Positions 33,860-44,731 of a stretch of DNA of 64,000 bases are shown piece by piece (positions within the stretch are counted from its first letter, which is position 1; the number at the start of each line of letters is the position of its first letter). A model generated the notes under the pieces. It worked only from the letters and a program-made list of their open reading frames with translations. It was not told the DNA's origin and ran no database searches. Location of the stretch: contig JABMCL010002225.1 of NCBI GenBank assembly GCA_018857735.1, forward strand, positions 956,501 through 1,020,500. The letters run 5' to 3'. The translations under genes and the position numbers were made by a program. This DNA comes from Alviniconcha marisindica (Eukaryota; Mollusca; Gastropoda; Provannidae).

Positions 33860-35030
33860 GTTAGTAACCCGGGAACCGGAGCAGATGATGCTTTTGTTTT
33901 GAAGTGTAGCGTAACGCCACATGGCCTTCACACAGCCGACCGGCAATAGCCGCCAGTGCGCGCCATTTTCAAATCTGTTTTCTCCCTTAATATTTTGACC
34001 GCTTGTTTGTTTACCTACTCTTTGTTTACCTAGTCCTTTTTATGCACTAAGCCATGTGTAATATAATTTGGCATCTTAGAATGTTTATCCAAGTTTATTT
34101 AGATGCAGGATCGAGCTTAATCAGTAGCCAATGCCTTTCTAGGTCCATTCTTTTTATAGCCATCATCTGCATGGCGCGTTCTCTGTTTAGTACTGGTGAA
34201 TAGTAGTGAATCGTTGTTTTGACTCGATTAAAATAATTCTGTGTCGATCAGTGCTTTGTCGTATAGTATTTTGCTTAGCTGACTTCATGTTTAGTGTTTA
34301 TTTTGGGTTGAAATTAACTTATTAAGTATTGTGTACTGTAGAAGCTAAGTTGTATTCATAGACTACTTGATATCACTATCAGCGCTGCTGCGACTAAGAT
34401 AAAGCGCCCCAGGCAAAAGTTCGCACCAATTGTTTTAGTGCTAGTCTTTGAGTGTGTCTTGCTTCTCTTACAGAGCGTTGTATTGTAATAGTTATGTACC
34501 GTTTTAACCGTGGGAGCGTGTTCTTTATTCTGATGTAAGTTTTAGTGACAGTTATATTTTGTACATTGTGTTAGTTGTGATTTAGTTGTCGGAATCTGTT
34601 TATAGACAGGTGCAAGCCACGCTTCCCACTCTTGTTGTAAATAAAATAAGTCATGTGTGTACATTTTGTTTATACGGTTTAAAAGATTGTAACTGTAGCT
34701 TTTGTTTGATGTTTTTCATGTTTTAATTAGTTTAGTTATTGTTGAGGAAACTGTATTTGTGGGGCCAAGGAAACACAATTGTCAGCCATTTTGTGGTCCA
34801 GAGGGCCGATTTTATTGTAGCGATAGCGTGTGTTGCTTGCAGCCTGCGCCGTTCTCTTATCTATGTGTGCGCGTGAGGATTTTGGGTGTGCTGAAAATTG
34901 TCTGCTGCTGAGCAAATAAAACCTGATTACTGCCCTACGCCTGCTGTGGTCTCCATTTTTACCGACTCCGCTGCCTGAGTCCTGTCCTACGCTCCACCGC
35001 TCCATTGCATTTGTTTGATGGTTGGCCATG
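33860..35030 (+). mobile_element. CpG-rich insertion, possible solo LTR
   Basis: This block interrupts the AAGGTCA array and differs in composition: CpG-rich runs near 33870-33965 (GTAACGCCACATGG, ACCGGCAATAGCCGCC, AGTGCGCGCCATTTTC). It begins TGTTAGTAACCCGGGAACCG. Near the end AGCAAATAAAACCTGATTAC supplies an AATAAA, followed by a pyrimidine-rich stretch to about 35010. A promoter-like start, a late poly(A) signal and no ORF fit a solo LTR of about 1.15 kb. I could not find a target duplication, and there is no second copy in the window. A host CpG island or non-coding exon is the alternative. Confidence 0.4.
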
Positions 35031-35035
35031 CTAAG

Positions 35036-35813
35036 CTGAAGTGTGCAATAAAATTATTAGATTGCCGTTGTCAAAGTCACATTTAAGGGTCGAAATTTAA
35101 ATTAATGCTTATCTGGACAACTTTTGCCAAGGTCACTTTAAAGGTTCAAAGTTTTAATTGTCTGGACAGTTTCTTCTGAACCATTTGTATCTAAACTTGG
35201 TATGGTGATACATCATCATATCCAGAGTGTCATGGGGAATAATTTGGTCACAATTTTCTGAGTCAAGGTCATGGTTATGGCTCATGTAATCAAAACATGA
35301 GTGTTTCTATTATATCTTGTGAACTGTTAATCCTTTTGCGAACAAACTTACTTTGATGGTATATCATAATGGAGGTTAGAGTGTCTTGTGAAAAGATTGC
35401 TTTGATGTGTTCAAGGTCAAGGCCACAACATTGATTCGAAACACCCATGAATGTTTATCCAGATAATATCTTCTGATTGATTGAAGATTTTGTAGCCAAG
35501 CATACATCATCATGAGCCAAATTGTTCTGCAGAAAGATTGTTTTTGCTAACTTCAAGGTCAAGGTCACAGTGTCAGCTCATATAATCAAAATATGATCAT
35601 TTCTACTGTATCTTTTGCAACCAAACTTAGTTTGATGGTACAGATGGTACACTGGAGTTTCTTGTGAAAAGAGTTGACTGCTTTGTTCAAGGTCAAGGTC
35701 ACAGTGGTGGTTCAAAACTTCACTGAATGTTTGTCAGTCGTGTATTTTCTGTACCACTGATACCTTTGCGACAAAACTAGATGTGTTGATGAACTGTTAC
35801 TCATAACCAGACC
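35036..35813 (+). repeat. AAGGTCA-type repeat array, continuation
   Basis: Units recur at about 35067, 35124, 35259, 35408, 35554 (TTCAAGGTCAAGGTCACAGT) and 35685 (TTCAAGGTCAAGGTCACAGT again). These include the best-preserved copies of the motif in the window. The array stops at the MITE inserted at 35816 and its right end resumes at 36332-36445 (AATAGCAGTGACTTACAG). Confidence 0.85.
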
Positions 35814-35815
35814 TA

Positions 35816-36329
35816 TTGGGCGATTCAGGCGGGGTTGTTAACTCCCTTGACTTTTGCCTGGCATCACTTAAGTCCCTTGGCTGCTTTTACTTCCGGTGTG
35901 TACTTTCTTCACAATGGAAGGCGGTGACAGTGAATTTTTGCAAATTTTACACTGCCAACTTTAAAGGCATTTTTGGAGGCCCATAGTCAGAATGTGTCTG
36001 GCAATAAGCAATAGCTTGTTGCTCATGCTATAGGATGCCCCAAAACACATTTTTTTTACGAACTCGTGATCTTCTGGTCAGCAAAAAACGACACAAAGAC
36101 ACTTTTTTCCCACCCTCCATCCCTTTCCACAGTAATTTTTGCAACCGCAACAGTATTGGCATTTGTACTGCTTCGCGATTCTAGGTTCAACTTCCACTGT
36201 TATACACAGCGTGAAGCAACGCCTACTCAGAAATCAGCCCGGAAGTGCGCTGCGACCTCTCACAACTTCTTGCGCGAAAGATTACAAAGCACATTCACTC
36301 TAGCAAACCAATTTCGCTGAATCGCCCAA
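35816..36329 (-). mobile_element. Full-length MITE, 514 bp, TA target duplication
   Basis: Starts TTGGGCGATTCAGGCGGGGT and ends AATTTCGCTGAATCGCCCAA, flanked by TA at 35814-35815 and 36330-36331. It is inverted relative to the copy at 28000-28502 and includes the GTGCGCTGCGACCTCTCAC segment missing from the 9057-9416 copy. It is inserted in an AAGGTCA-type repeat. Confidence 0.92.
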
Positions 36330-36449
36330 TAGCAAAGAAAGTGGGCATATAGTATATATATTACATTATCATATATACTGATAATAGCAGTGACTTACAG
36401 GGCGGGGGGTGTTTTGCCATGCAGATTGACAGACCTTGTGTATCACAAC

Positions 36450-36626
36450 TCTTTATGTCAAAAGTGGCTATGTTTTGATAACAAAAATGCAGAAGCAGTA
36501 TACCAAGACAAACTGTGAAGACGCCATAACATAACAATAAATAAACCTTCCATGAAAAAGGAAATGTGCAGCAAGATGTGCATGCATGCACACGCACACA
36601 TGTGCACATGCACACGCGCACACACG

Positions 36627-36657
<31 letters not shown>

Positions 36658-37760
36658 CAACAGTTTTGTCTAATATTACCTTGCTGTGAACAGTCTAATA
36701 TTACCTTGCTGTGAACAGACATAAAATAAAACATTGATTTGATTTAACTTGACCACAACAGTCAATTGAATTCACAAAGGAGTTAATTAGCACTCCAAAG
36801 ACATCACACAAGCATAACAACTACTAATTAGCTCCCTTGTGTGTTGATTCTGCACAAGCACTCTGGGCCTTGTTCTGTTTCAGATTGAATTGACAGAATA
36901 ATTTACACAAAAATATGTAGGAGATAGAAAGTTTGCTGGCAGTAGTAATTTTAAATAGATGGGTTTTCAGAGCAGTTTAAAGGAATTATTCTTTGCAGGC
37001 GAAACTTCTCATGTGCTTGGAGCAGGTTAAAAGAACGTGATCTGCAATAAACATTTTGCAATTGAACATGACACTGATTTAATGTGAATTTTATAAAGTG
37101 ACTTTTTTGGACACCATCAGTAACACTTGTTTCACAAGCTCATTACTGCACTTTTTCTGTACTTCATTTTGACATCACCAAAAAACCTTTTGGTGTCACA
37201 AATAGAACACTGGGAAGCTCTCAGTTTTGCATACAGGTCACAGAAGAAATGCATGTGGATTGCAGTCAGTTTGGTCAACTATTGTTTTTATCTCTATGGA
37301 GTGAACTTTTTATGACAAAAATATTAGTTGATAAGAAAAGGTGCGGTCTAATGGGTTTTACTCCAGTCTGTTTTTAACTCATACTGATTGGTAATATTTT
37401 GGTAAGATGAAAAAATATAATGCAACAGACAAATCATGACTAACAAAAATTTATATGAAAAATCTTTTTTTTTAACCAACTCTGAGAAGGCTTTTTAGTG
37501 TAAATGCAGCAGTTGACTGAATGTGTCTGATGTTTTCTGGCACTTTCCCCATAGTACCCATATGCTTTGTAGCAAATAAAGTCAATTGTATTTTAATGTG
37601 GGCTATTTTACCTTTGCAGTGTGTGTGTGTTTGGGTGGAGGTGGGGTTGTTGTTGTTGCTGTTTGAAAATTACTATTATTGTTATCATTTTTTCATGAAG
37701 GAACAACATAGGAACTTCTCACCTCTCTTGTTCATACATAAACATGTCTGTTTTCTGTTC
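36450..37760. other. Intron sequence with a CA microsatellite and a SINE-like fragment
   Basis: (CA)n and (CGCA) repeats lie at 36584-36657. A fragment GATGGGTTTTCAGAGCAGTT plus TAAAGGAATTATTC at 36958-36992 resembles the 3' part of the repeat at 39546-39995. No gene is seen. Confidence 0.5.
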
Positions 37761-37763
37761 CAG

Positions 37764-37800
37764 GTGTATCTGGTGATTGCTCTAGCTCTTACAAACTTTG
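37764..37800 (+). CDS. ANO: Anoctamin exon h: 37-bp microexon in the TM4-TM5 linker
   Basis: The exon is very short, phase 0 to phase 1, acceptor TTCTGTTCCAG and donor GTAAGT. It encodes VYLVIALALTNF plus the first base of a Glu codon. It aligns with 'xYxxxAxxLTxxE' of other anoctamins. Joining it to exon i gives [20 protein letters not shown], the expected family sequence, which confirms both borders. Confidence 0.88.
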
Positions 37801-38240
37801 GTAAGTAATTTTATGGCTTTTCATGTGGATTGATCAGAACATGTGCTGCTGTTGCTGATAATAATTAATAAAATTTTAAAAATCAAACAAACACCTTCTT
37901 TTTCACCTGTTTAATCTCTGCGGAATATTTGAGTTACCAAGGTAAATAACTCAAGCAGCTGCAGGAGTAGCACAGCACAGCCCCACCAGTATATCTGTGT
38001 GGGTCAGTGTTCAGCTATTACAGTGGTGCCTCTTCTACTTTGTTTGTGATGGTAGTAACAAGAATAACAGTATAACAATAACTCTCTTTGCTGTCTTGTT
38101 TATCATTGTTTTTAATTTGTATTTTCAGTTACAATACCCACAGAAAGGTGTTCTGTGGGTGAACTATATCCTTCTGTGTTGTAGTTGGTAAGCAAAATAA
38201 TGGTAACAAGTTCTGTTTTTTCTGTACCGAACCCATGGGA
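37801..38240. other. Intron sequence, nothing recognised
   Basis: AT-rich DNA with no supported feature. Confidence 0.5.
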
Positions 38241-38244
38241 AGCT

Positions 38245-38900
38245 TAGCAAATAAAAGATGAAAACATGCGGTCACTCTACAAGGCCCTTCACACTCTCTC
38301 AGCTCTTCATCAGACATACACATTCTCAAACTCCTATGCTTCAGCTGCAGAACCCAAGGCTTTCACACTTTCTTACAAGATCCAAAAACAAGAAGGTTCA
38401 AATGAATGCTTATTTATTTTAACATGGACACACAGTATGCAAATTTTGGGGGAAATCCACTTTATCAAGCCACAAAATGACACTTAAACAACAGATAAAC
38501 AGACAAAAACTATGAAAAATGGAAGAAAAAGACATCTTGTTTTGGTTGAGTTTTTACAGCTTGTTCGGTGCTTGGAAGATTAATCTATAATTAAATCTAT
38601 AATTAAACAACAGATAAATCTTGGAAGATTTATCAGTTGTTTAAGTGTCATTTTGTGGCTTGATAAAGGGGATTTCCCCAAAAATGTGCATACTGTGTGT
38701 CTGTGTTAAAATAAATAAGTGTTTGTTTGAACCTTTTTGTGTTTGGATCTTGTTTTAGAATGCTAGCAGTCATTCTTTCTTACACTTCGGTCCCCACATC
38801 TCGAACAATCTCCCCCAAGACATCAGGTACTCTGTTAGTCTCTTCCTTCAAAAGCAAACTGAGGACATTTCTCTTCTCCAAATATTTCAGTTAAGCAACG
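38245..38900 (+). mobile_element. LINE C-terminal fragment (CR1/L2-like), split by an insertion
   Basis: Before the insertion, frames read TLSALHQTYTFSNSY and related sequence up to GCTTTCACACTTTCTTACA at 38377. After it, ACTTCGGTCCCCACATCTCG encodes a decayed 'FGPHIWNNLPQDIR'-type stretch and then SFKSKLRTFLFSKYFS near 38845-38893, the normal end of CR1/L2 ORF2. Fragment only, no active site. Confidence 0.65.
38378..38775. mobile_element. Inverted Penelope-like repeat pair inserted in a LINE, 9-bp target duplication
   Basis: Left arm 38378-38491 and right arm 38635-38757 are reverse complements (AGATCCAAAAACAAGAAGGT versus ACCTTTTTGTGTTTGGATCT; ATCCACTTTATCAAGCCACA versus TGTGGCTTGATAAAGGGGAT). 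The whole is flanked by TTTCTTACA at 38369-38377 and 38776-38784. The right arm has about 18 extra bases beyond the symmetry. The arms carry a hammerhead-like core (CTTGATAA, GGGGATTTCCCC, AAAA). Inverted terminal repeats of this kind are known for Penelope-like elements; a fold-back DNA element is the alternative. Confidence 0.6.
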
Positions 38901-38919
38901 CTGTCCTTCAGCCCATCTG

Positions 38920-39015
38920 TCTGTACAGTGTGTGTGTGCGTGTGCACACGTGTGCATGTGTGTGTGCATGTGTGTGGGGTGGGGGGCTGTGTGTGTGTGT
39001 GTATGTACATCTTGC
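38920..39015. repeat. TG-rich low-complexity stretch
   Basis: Irregular (TG)n with TGTGCGTGTGCACACGTG; no coding meaning. Confidence 0.8.
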
Positions 39016-39545
39016 ACATAGTTGTGTCTGAACACATGTTTGATGTGTTCATTATGTGTTAACTGTTATTAGTGTTAAATAGCCTTGTTGCCAAATAGGG
39101 CCCCAGTGGAACTCTTCTGTGCTAAAGAGCACAAGATTTCCTCACAGCACTGGCAACTTTTTTTACACCCTGGGTAGTGTCCCATTGATACAGTCAGCAT
39201 GGCCAGCATGCAGAGGAATGTTTATGGAATGTATTACCAGAACTGCAGATACAAAAATACCACTGACAAGTATATAGTTTATGTTCTGGCAAATGCAGTT
39301 AACTGGTTCATTTGTTGTCACTTGTATACATTATGCAGGGAACCTAAATTATGCTGAGATGGAAACAAAGGCTAGTTAGTACTAATGATAGAGTTGTTTT
39401 CAAATCATTTTGCCAGGATTAATCAACTGTAGAGTGAAGTACACACCCAAGAACAGTCCACAAGTTTTTATTCAGTCAACAGCAAATATTGATCACAGTA
39501 TTAAGCAAAAAGAAAAAATCCTCAATCATTTGCAAACTAATAATA

Positions 39546-39821
39546 AAATGGACATTTCTATGGCACATGATCCCTAGCAAGATCTAGGGCACAATGCGCC
39601 GTACAAAAAGCTGCACAAAAAATGTATAAACACATACAATGGATAAAATAAAAAAGGTTCTGGGCCATACGACCGCCAACCACACAAGAATTTACATACA
39701 GCAATTTCAGTAAAAAACCAAAGTTGTCAGTAACCAAACATGACCAAACTCTGATTTTAGCACACATGTATGATACAAGAAGATATGCTGCAAATACGAA
39801 AATGTACAGCGGGATATTGCA

Positions 39822-39906
<85 letters not shown>

Positions 39907-39995
39907 GGGTGGGGAGGGGGGTATTAATTATATGCAGATTTGAAGAGATGAGTTTTTAAGGCTTGCTTGAAAGAAGATGTTGATTAGTAGTAGAA
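39546..39995 (+). repeat. SINE-like dispersed repeat with internal (CA)n
   Basis: It starts AAAATGGACATTTCTATGGC, has GCACAATGCGCCGTACAAAA, and ends near GATGAGTTTTTAAGGCTTGC. The 'AATGGACATTTATATGGCGC ... GGTTTTTAA' arrangement is common in invertebrate SINE-like repeats. A 79-bp (CA)n tract at 39824-39902 interrupts it. The family is not identified. Confidence 0.5.
39824..39902. repeat. (CA)n microsatellite
   Basis: About 79 bases of pure CA followed by a G-rich stretch. Confidence 0.97.
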
Positions 39996-39999
39996 ACTA

Positions 40000-40700
40000 G
40001 TAAAAAGTAGTATTCAGTTGAATGTTATCATAGAAATATATCTCTATGTCTTGTATTTGGGTGTAACTGTAGGTATACTATCGTGTAGGTAAATGTTTCG
40101 GTTCATAACAGGCTTGTCAAGTTATTGGAACTTAGTATTTTTTTTACTAACACATTGTGCATGAATTTAAGTTGCACAGGCCACTCTTTAAATCAGATAT
40201 CAGATAATAAGAAAACACCAGGAATGGTTTGTGTGCTTTGTAACTAGACTGACTGTACATGACAGTGCTGTTGGACTTTCAGGATTGCAAACAAAGAATT
40301 CAGTGCAGTCAACAAGTGCCCATGTACATATCTAGATATCTATTATACCAGGTTTTTGTTTTTTCATAACAACCTATGGTTTTTGTTGTTGTTGTTGTTT
40401 ACAACTGTTGTTTGAACAGGTGACTGCTGTACAGCAAAAATTCACTATTTTAGAAGCAGAAATGTACAGACTCGGTCTCTCACTCAACACAAGCCACAAA
40501 CACACGTCAAAAGGTTGCTGACGAAATGGTGAAGGTCTCACCGAGTAACACCAGTTCACGCCACTTTACCCTGATACTTGGGATGTCTGCAGGATTCAGC
40601 AACAATGCTGTTGACAGTAGTGTCTGTCTCACTATACATTATGTGTGTTCTGTTCAGCACTTTTAAGCCACAGGGTAGATGCTTTAGAAATTGGTATTAT
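40000..40700. other. Intron sequence, nothing firmly recognised
   Basis: AT-rich DNA. One stem-like segment at about 40518-40560 (GCTGACGAAATGGTGAAGGT, then CTCACCGAGTAACACC) loosely resembles a hammerhead core but lacks GAAA. Confidence 0.45.
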
Positions 40701-40704
40701 TTGT

Positions 40705-41290
40705 CAAGAATGAGAACTTATTTTGACTTTATTACATTAATTAAGTGTAATAGTAGTAATTAAAATTTTGTGTTGGTAATTAATATTCATGTCTACTAAA
40801 TTACCTCTTGCTTCTAACCTGAGTGTATAAATTGTGTTGTTGAAAGAACAGTCTGCCTAATAAACGGAATTGTGTTGACTGGGCCAATCAAGGCCTTGTT
40901 GATTGTGTTTTGTAGCCAGCCAATCAGAGGCAGTCATAGATATGCCAAGAAAACACCTGATGTGAACACATAGACAGAACTAAGATTTAAGAATCCACCT
41001 CAGACAGGAGGTTGTCAACGGGCTTCAAGAACTCCAGTTGTTCTACTGCTCAACAAAATTTAGTCGACACGCCATGTGTTTATTTACATAGTTGAAAGTC
41101 AGTTTGGTAACATCTAATGCTCGTGTGGCTGGAGTATGAAAGAGAGAAACATCTGCAGGATAATGTGTCCACTGACCATGCAGTTGTGTGTATTATTTCT
41201 GCTGCAATTTGGAGGAGTTTCATGGCATGAGAGTTGCTGGAAGCAACTTTCTCTGACGTGTGCCTGATATTTTCTCCCTCTGTGTACCGA
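40705..41290 (+). repeat. Unclassified dispersed repeat, homologous to 53402-54110
   Basis: Shared ordered blocks include GTCAAGAATGAGAACT, ATTAAGTGTAAT, GTTGAAAG(A/G)ACAGTCTGC, GCCTTGTTG, TGTGTTTTGTAGCCAG, CAATCAGAG, CACCTGATGTGA, GGCTTCAAGAACTCCAG / TGCTTCAGGAACTCCAG, GCAGTTGTGTG and ATATTTTC(T/C)CCCTC. Both copies begin with TGTCAAGAATG, which could be an LTR start, but I see no matching CA end or target duplication. Confidence 0.7.
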
Positions 41291-41339
41291 CATTGATTAG
41301 CCTAGTTAAATTTTTTGTAGTATGATACCACACATTTTT

Positions 41340-41625
41340 GGTTGCTTTAAAATGTGTTAGTACTGGTGGTGGTAACTATGTATTGAATAGGCCATTTGCC
41401 ACGGTGCTATTTTAAAACCATTTTGGAGTTACTTCACTGTGTTAGTACTGGTAGTGGTAACTATATATTGAACAGGCTGTTTGCCATGGTGCTATTTTTA
41501 GTACTGATAGTGGTAACTATGTATTGAATAGGCTGTTTGCCACGGTGCTGTTTTTAGTACTGATAGTGGGAACTATGTATTGAATAGGCTGTTTGCCATG
41601 GTGCTATTTTTAGAGCATTTTGGAG
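41340..41625 (+). repeat. Four-copy tandem repeat, units of 62-96 bp
   Basis: TTAGTACTG(G/A)T(G/A)GTGG(T/G)AACTAT followed by TATTGAA(T/C)AGGC(C/T)(G/A)TTTGCCA and (C/T)GGTGCT(A/G)TTTT recurs at about 41358, 41441, 41498 and 41555. The first and last units also contain AGAGCATTTTGGAGTTAC or its variant, so units vary by a 30-bp block. Confidence 0.85.
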
Positions 41626-41862
41626 TTACGTCCCCTGACTTTGGGTAAGCTGTCCATGCCAGACACAGTAGACAGTGTTCTGACATGCAGTGTTTTTTGG
41701 GAAACTGGACTGTGACAGCCTTAAGCAATGTCTTTGAAAACAAGGAATTAGTACAACAGGATAGAAGAAGCAATGTTTAGGTAGGTCATCTACCTGTGTG
41801 AATGATATTTCAGTTGGACTGGAGTCAGGCAGGCAAACAGCTGAAGAAACTGAAGACCCCCT

Positions 41863-41880
41863 CCCCCCCCCCCCCCCCCC
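41863..41880. repeat. Poly(C) tract of 18
   Basis: An uninterrupted C run followed by eight A. A poly(G)-like stretch (G tracts in TTTTTTTTGGGGGGGTGGGG) lies 60 bp on. Confidence 0.95.
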
Positions 41881-42359
41881 AAAAAAAAGAAAGAAGAGGA
41901 AATGATGGAATGATGGTGGAAAAGAAGAGGTACTTAGAACATTTTTTTTGGGGGGGTGGGGGGTTTGAGAAGTAAATGAACTGTGGCTGAATATTCTGGC
42001 AATTGCCACCCATGCCAAACAAATCAGAACTCAAAAGAAAAATATGCAAATACCTGCTTAGGTGTGAAAATACTGCCTGAAGAAACTGCCACCAAACTAA
42101 AGAACTTAAAGGGGTCACTGAGAAATAATTTGGGACCAGATACAAGCAAAAATGACGGGTATTTTCTGAACAATTCAAATGGAAATACAAACAATGATAA
42201 CCCAGGGACAGCCAACGTAAAGACGTGTGCACTATTACTTAATAATGGTGCCAGTGGGCCAGTTGTGGTGAATCATGGATAAGAAAGAAGAAGATGGAAA
42301 AGAAAGAAGCCAGACCCTCTGCCCAGGGAAAGGGGGGAAAGCCTCTGTATTGATCACAG

Positions 42360-42800
42360 CAATGGTAGCCCTCTAGTGAGCTTTGACCACTGATTCCTTA
42401 CCAAGGAACCACAAAAAGAACTCAACAGTTCATCTTAAGTTTGAGATCAAAGTAAAGTTAACTGTGATGACATGTTGCTTGGTTATAAAGGAAACAGTCA
42501 ACCCTTTGATACAATAATCTGATTTATTAATCAATAATCCAATTTATTAATCATACAGTATTAATATTAGTAGCAAATATATGTGTGGGTATGTTTAAAT
42601 AGAACACCCCATTATAATTATGTAGAAATTCAATTGCTTTTTCATCATGAACTTAATTTAAGAAGGTTAAAATAAAAGCAAAGAAATCTGATGAGGATAA
42701 TAGACAATAATTTATGAACAAAACTGCACTCATGCGCTATTATATACATGTCAAGAGACATTTTTAAAGTTTGCTGTTAATTTTGGTGCTTGTCAACAAC
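42360..42800. other. AT-rich intron sequence, nothing recognised
   Basis: No feature supported. Confidence 0.5.
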
Positions 42801-42805
42801 AAAAC

Positions 42806-42874
42806 GCACACACACACACACATACATATGCACACACACGCACACTAGCACACGTGCGTGAACACACACACACG

Positions 42875-42960
<86 letters not shown>
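42806..42960. repeat. (CA)n compound microsatellite
   Basis: A mixed CA/CG stretch from 42806, then about 85 bases of pure CA to 42960. Confidence 0.97.
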
Positions 42961-42963
<3 letters not shown>

Positions 42964-43674
42964 GCTTGTGGATGCACAAATGCATGGGCCATTTTAAAGA
43001 GTTTTCTGTAAATCAAGGTGTAAATGTTCAAGAATTAATTTGGTCCCTACAAAAGAATTTTTAGTGTAAATAATCATCAGTGTTGTAATCATTTGTGTGT
43101 TTCTAAATCATGGATTCAGTGACTGCCCCCAGCTGGAAAAAAAATTTTTGAACATAAACTGATTTATGTGGAGAAATTTGTCAGTGCTGTTACTGAAATT
43201 CAAATGTGCACTACATAAGAACTACTTCATATAAATGAAAATGCTTTGTATGATATAGAAAAGCAGTCAACTTGTTTTTATAATGTAAAGAAATGGTGTT
43301 TAGAAAGTGAGTCAAACATTGCATTTTCTTTAGAAACATTTACCTTTTTTTTTATATATAGTGTAAATTATTCACTGTATACAAAAGTGGACTATCTGAG
43401 TGAACAAAAAATATTGTTTACAAAATGTCTGCTTCAAGGACGATAACTAAAAGCTTTTCTGTATACACGCGTGCAGACATGCACACACATTTAGATTGAC
43501 ACACAACACTTTGGATGAAAGAACAAATACACTGTATTTCATAAATATCTTTCATGAACACATGAAACAGTAATGAATGGATGTACTGTAATGTGCGTTT
43601 TACATAAGATTAAGAGTCAAAAGAAAAATTGCTTCAAATTTAATATTCATATTGCTAATTGAATAACAAAACAC

Positions 43675-43831
43675 ACAGAACTGCACACATATCCACACAC
43701 ACATGCATGCACTCACAAACACATTGACACACAAAGGCAAACACTTACACATACATATGCACCTGTACACACAAACATACACACCTGCACACACACAAAC
43801 TGGCACACACGCATGCATTGCACACACACAC

Positions 43832-43880
<49 letters not shown>

Positions 43881-43950
43881 TAGCACATGTACATACACAC
43901 TGGCACACACACATGCACGCTCACGCATGCACGCACACACACACACACAA
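43675..43950. repeat. CA-rich low-complexity region with (CA)n core
   Basis: Irregular ACACA repeats with a pure CA run at about 43833-43879. Long frames here on both strands are compositional artefacts. Confidence 0.9.
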
Positions 43951-44607
43951 TGAAAGAATGATTATACTGTATTAGAATATGACATAAACACATTAAACTG
44001 TAATGGGTGGATGTAATATGATTTAGAATATGAACAAATACTTCAGGGAAAGAAGTAGGAATGAGTGTGAAAGCTGGCCGTATTGCAGAGGATGTGCTTG
44101 GCAAATAAAAATCACATAAAACAAAAACACCCAAGTCTGCCCAATGTTTGTACAATGATCAGCCATGTCAGGGTTTCGTTCTCAATGGATTGAATGGGAA
44201 ATGCTGCTAAGTCAGCTACCCAGTGGGCATCCAGACAAAATGGCCTCTTAATGCCTTAAATCTTTGTTGCATACACCACAACGCTAGCTGACCATCCTGA
44301 CACTTAGTTAAAAGTGCAAACAATGCATCTTTGCGTGAAGCCAAGGTCAAGGTCATGGCAAATGGGCTATTGGGGTACATTTGATTTAGTACTGTACACC
44401 ATTTTACAGTGTATATATTTGAGTAGTTTGGGAAGAAATAATGATAATAGTGTTTGAATAAAATGTTTTGTAAACCATACAGACTTGTTGGTGTTGAGCA
44501 AATTATGCAAGTTTGTATTGTGGCATTGTTGTTATTAAGGTTTGTCGGTATTGTCCTCTAATATCACCATCATCTTTTTCAGTTTATTTCTCATCATCCA
44601 TCATAAT

Positions 44608-44731
44608 GAGGGGAGCGGGGATAGCTTAGTGGTTGGAGTGCCAGACTTGTGATTGAAAGGTCACAGGTTAAGGTCCCCGCAGGAGCAGTGGAATAATATT
44701 CTTCTCCAAGGTCAGCTGTATGTGCTGACTC
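44608..44731 (+). mobile_element. tRNA-derived SINE-A, 5' part (split element)
   Basis: It begins GAGCGGGGATAGCTTAGTGG, continues GTGATTGAAAGGTCACAGGT (B-box region decayed to GGTTAAGGTCC), and reaches GTCAGCTGTATGTGCTGACT. The family sequence then breaks off. The continuation, TTTCAGTATCCATTTCACCC, appears at 45738. Confidence 0.8.

Noticed and set aside
40518..40560. Hammerhead ribozyme candidate (GCTGACGAAATGGTGA ... TCACCGAGTAAC)
   Set aside because: The CTGACGA and a GGTGA/TCACC stem are present, but GAAA is replaced by GAGTAA, and no related copy exists in the window to support it.
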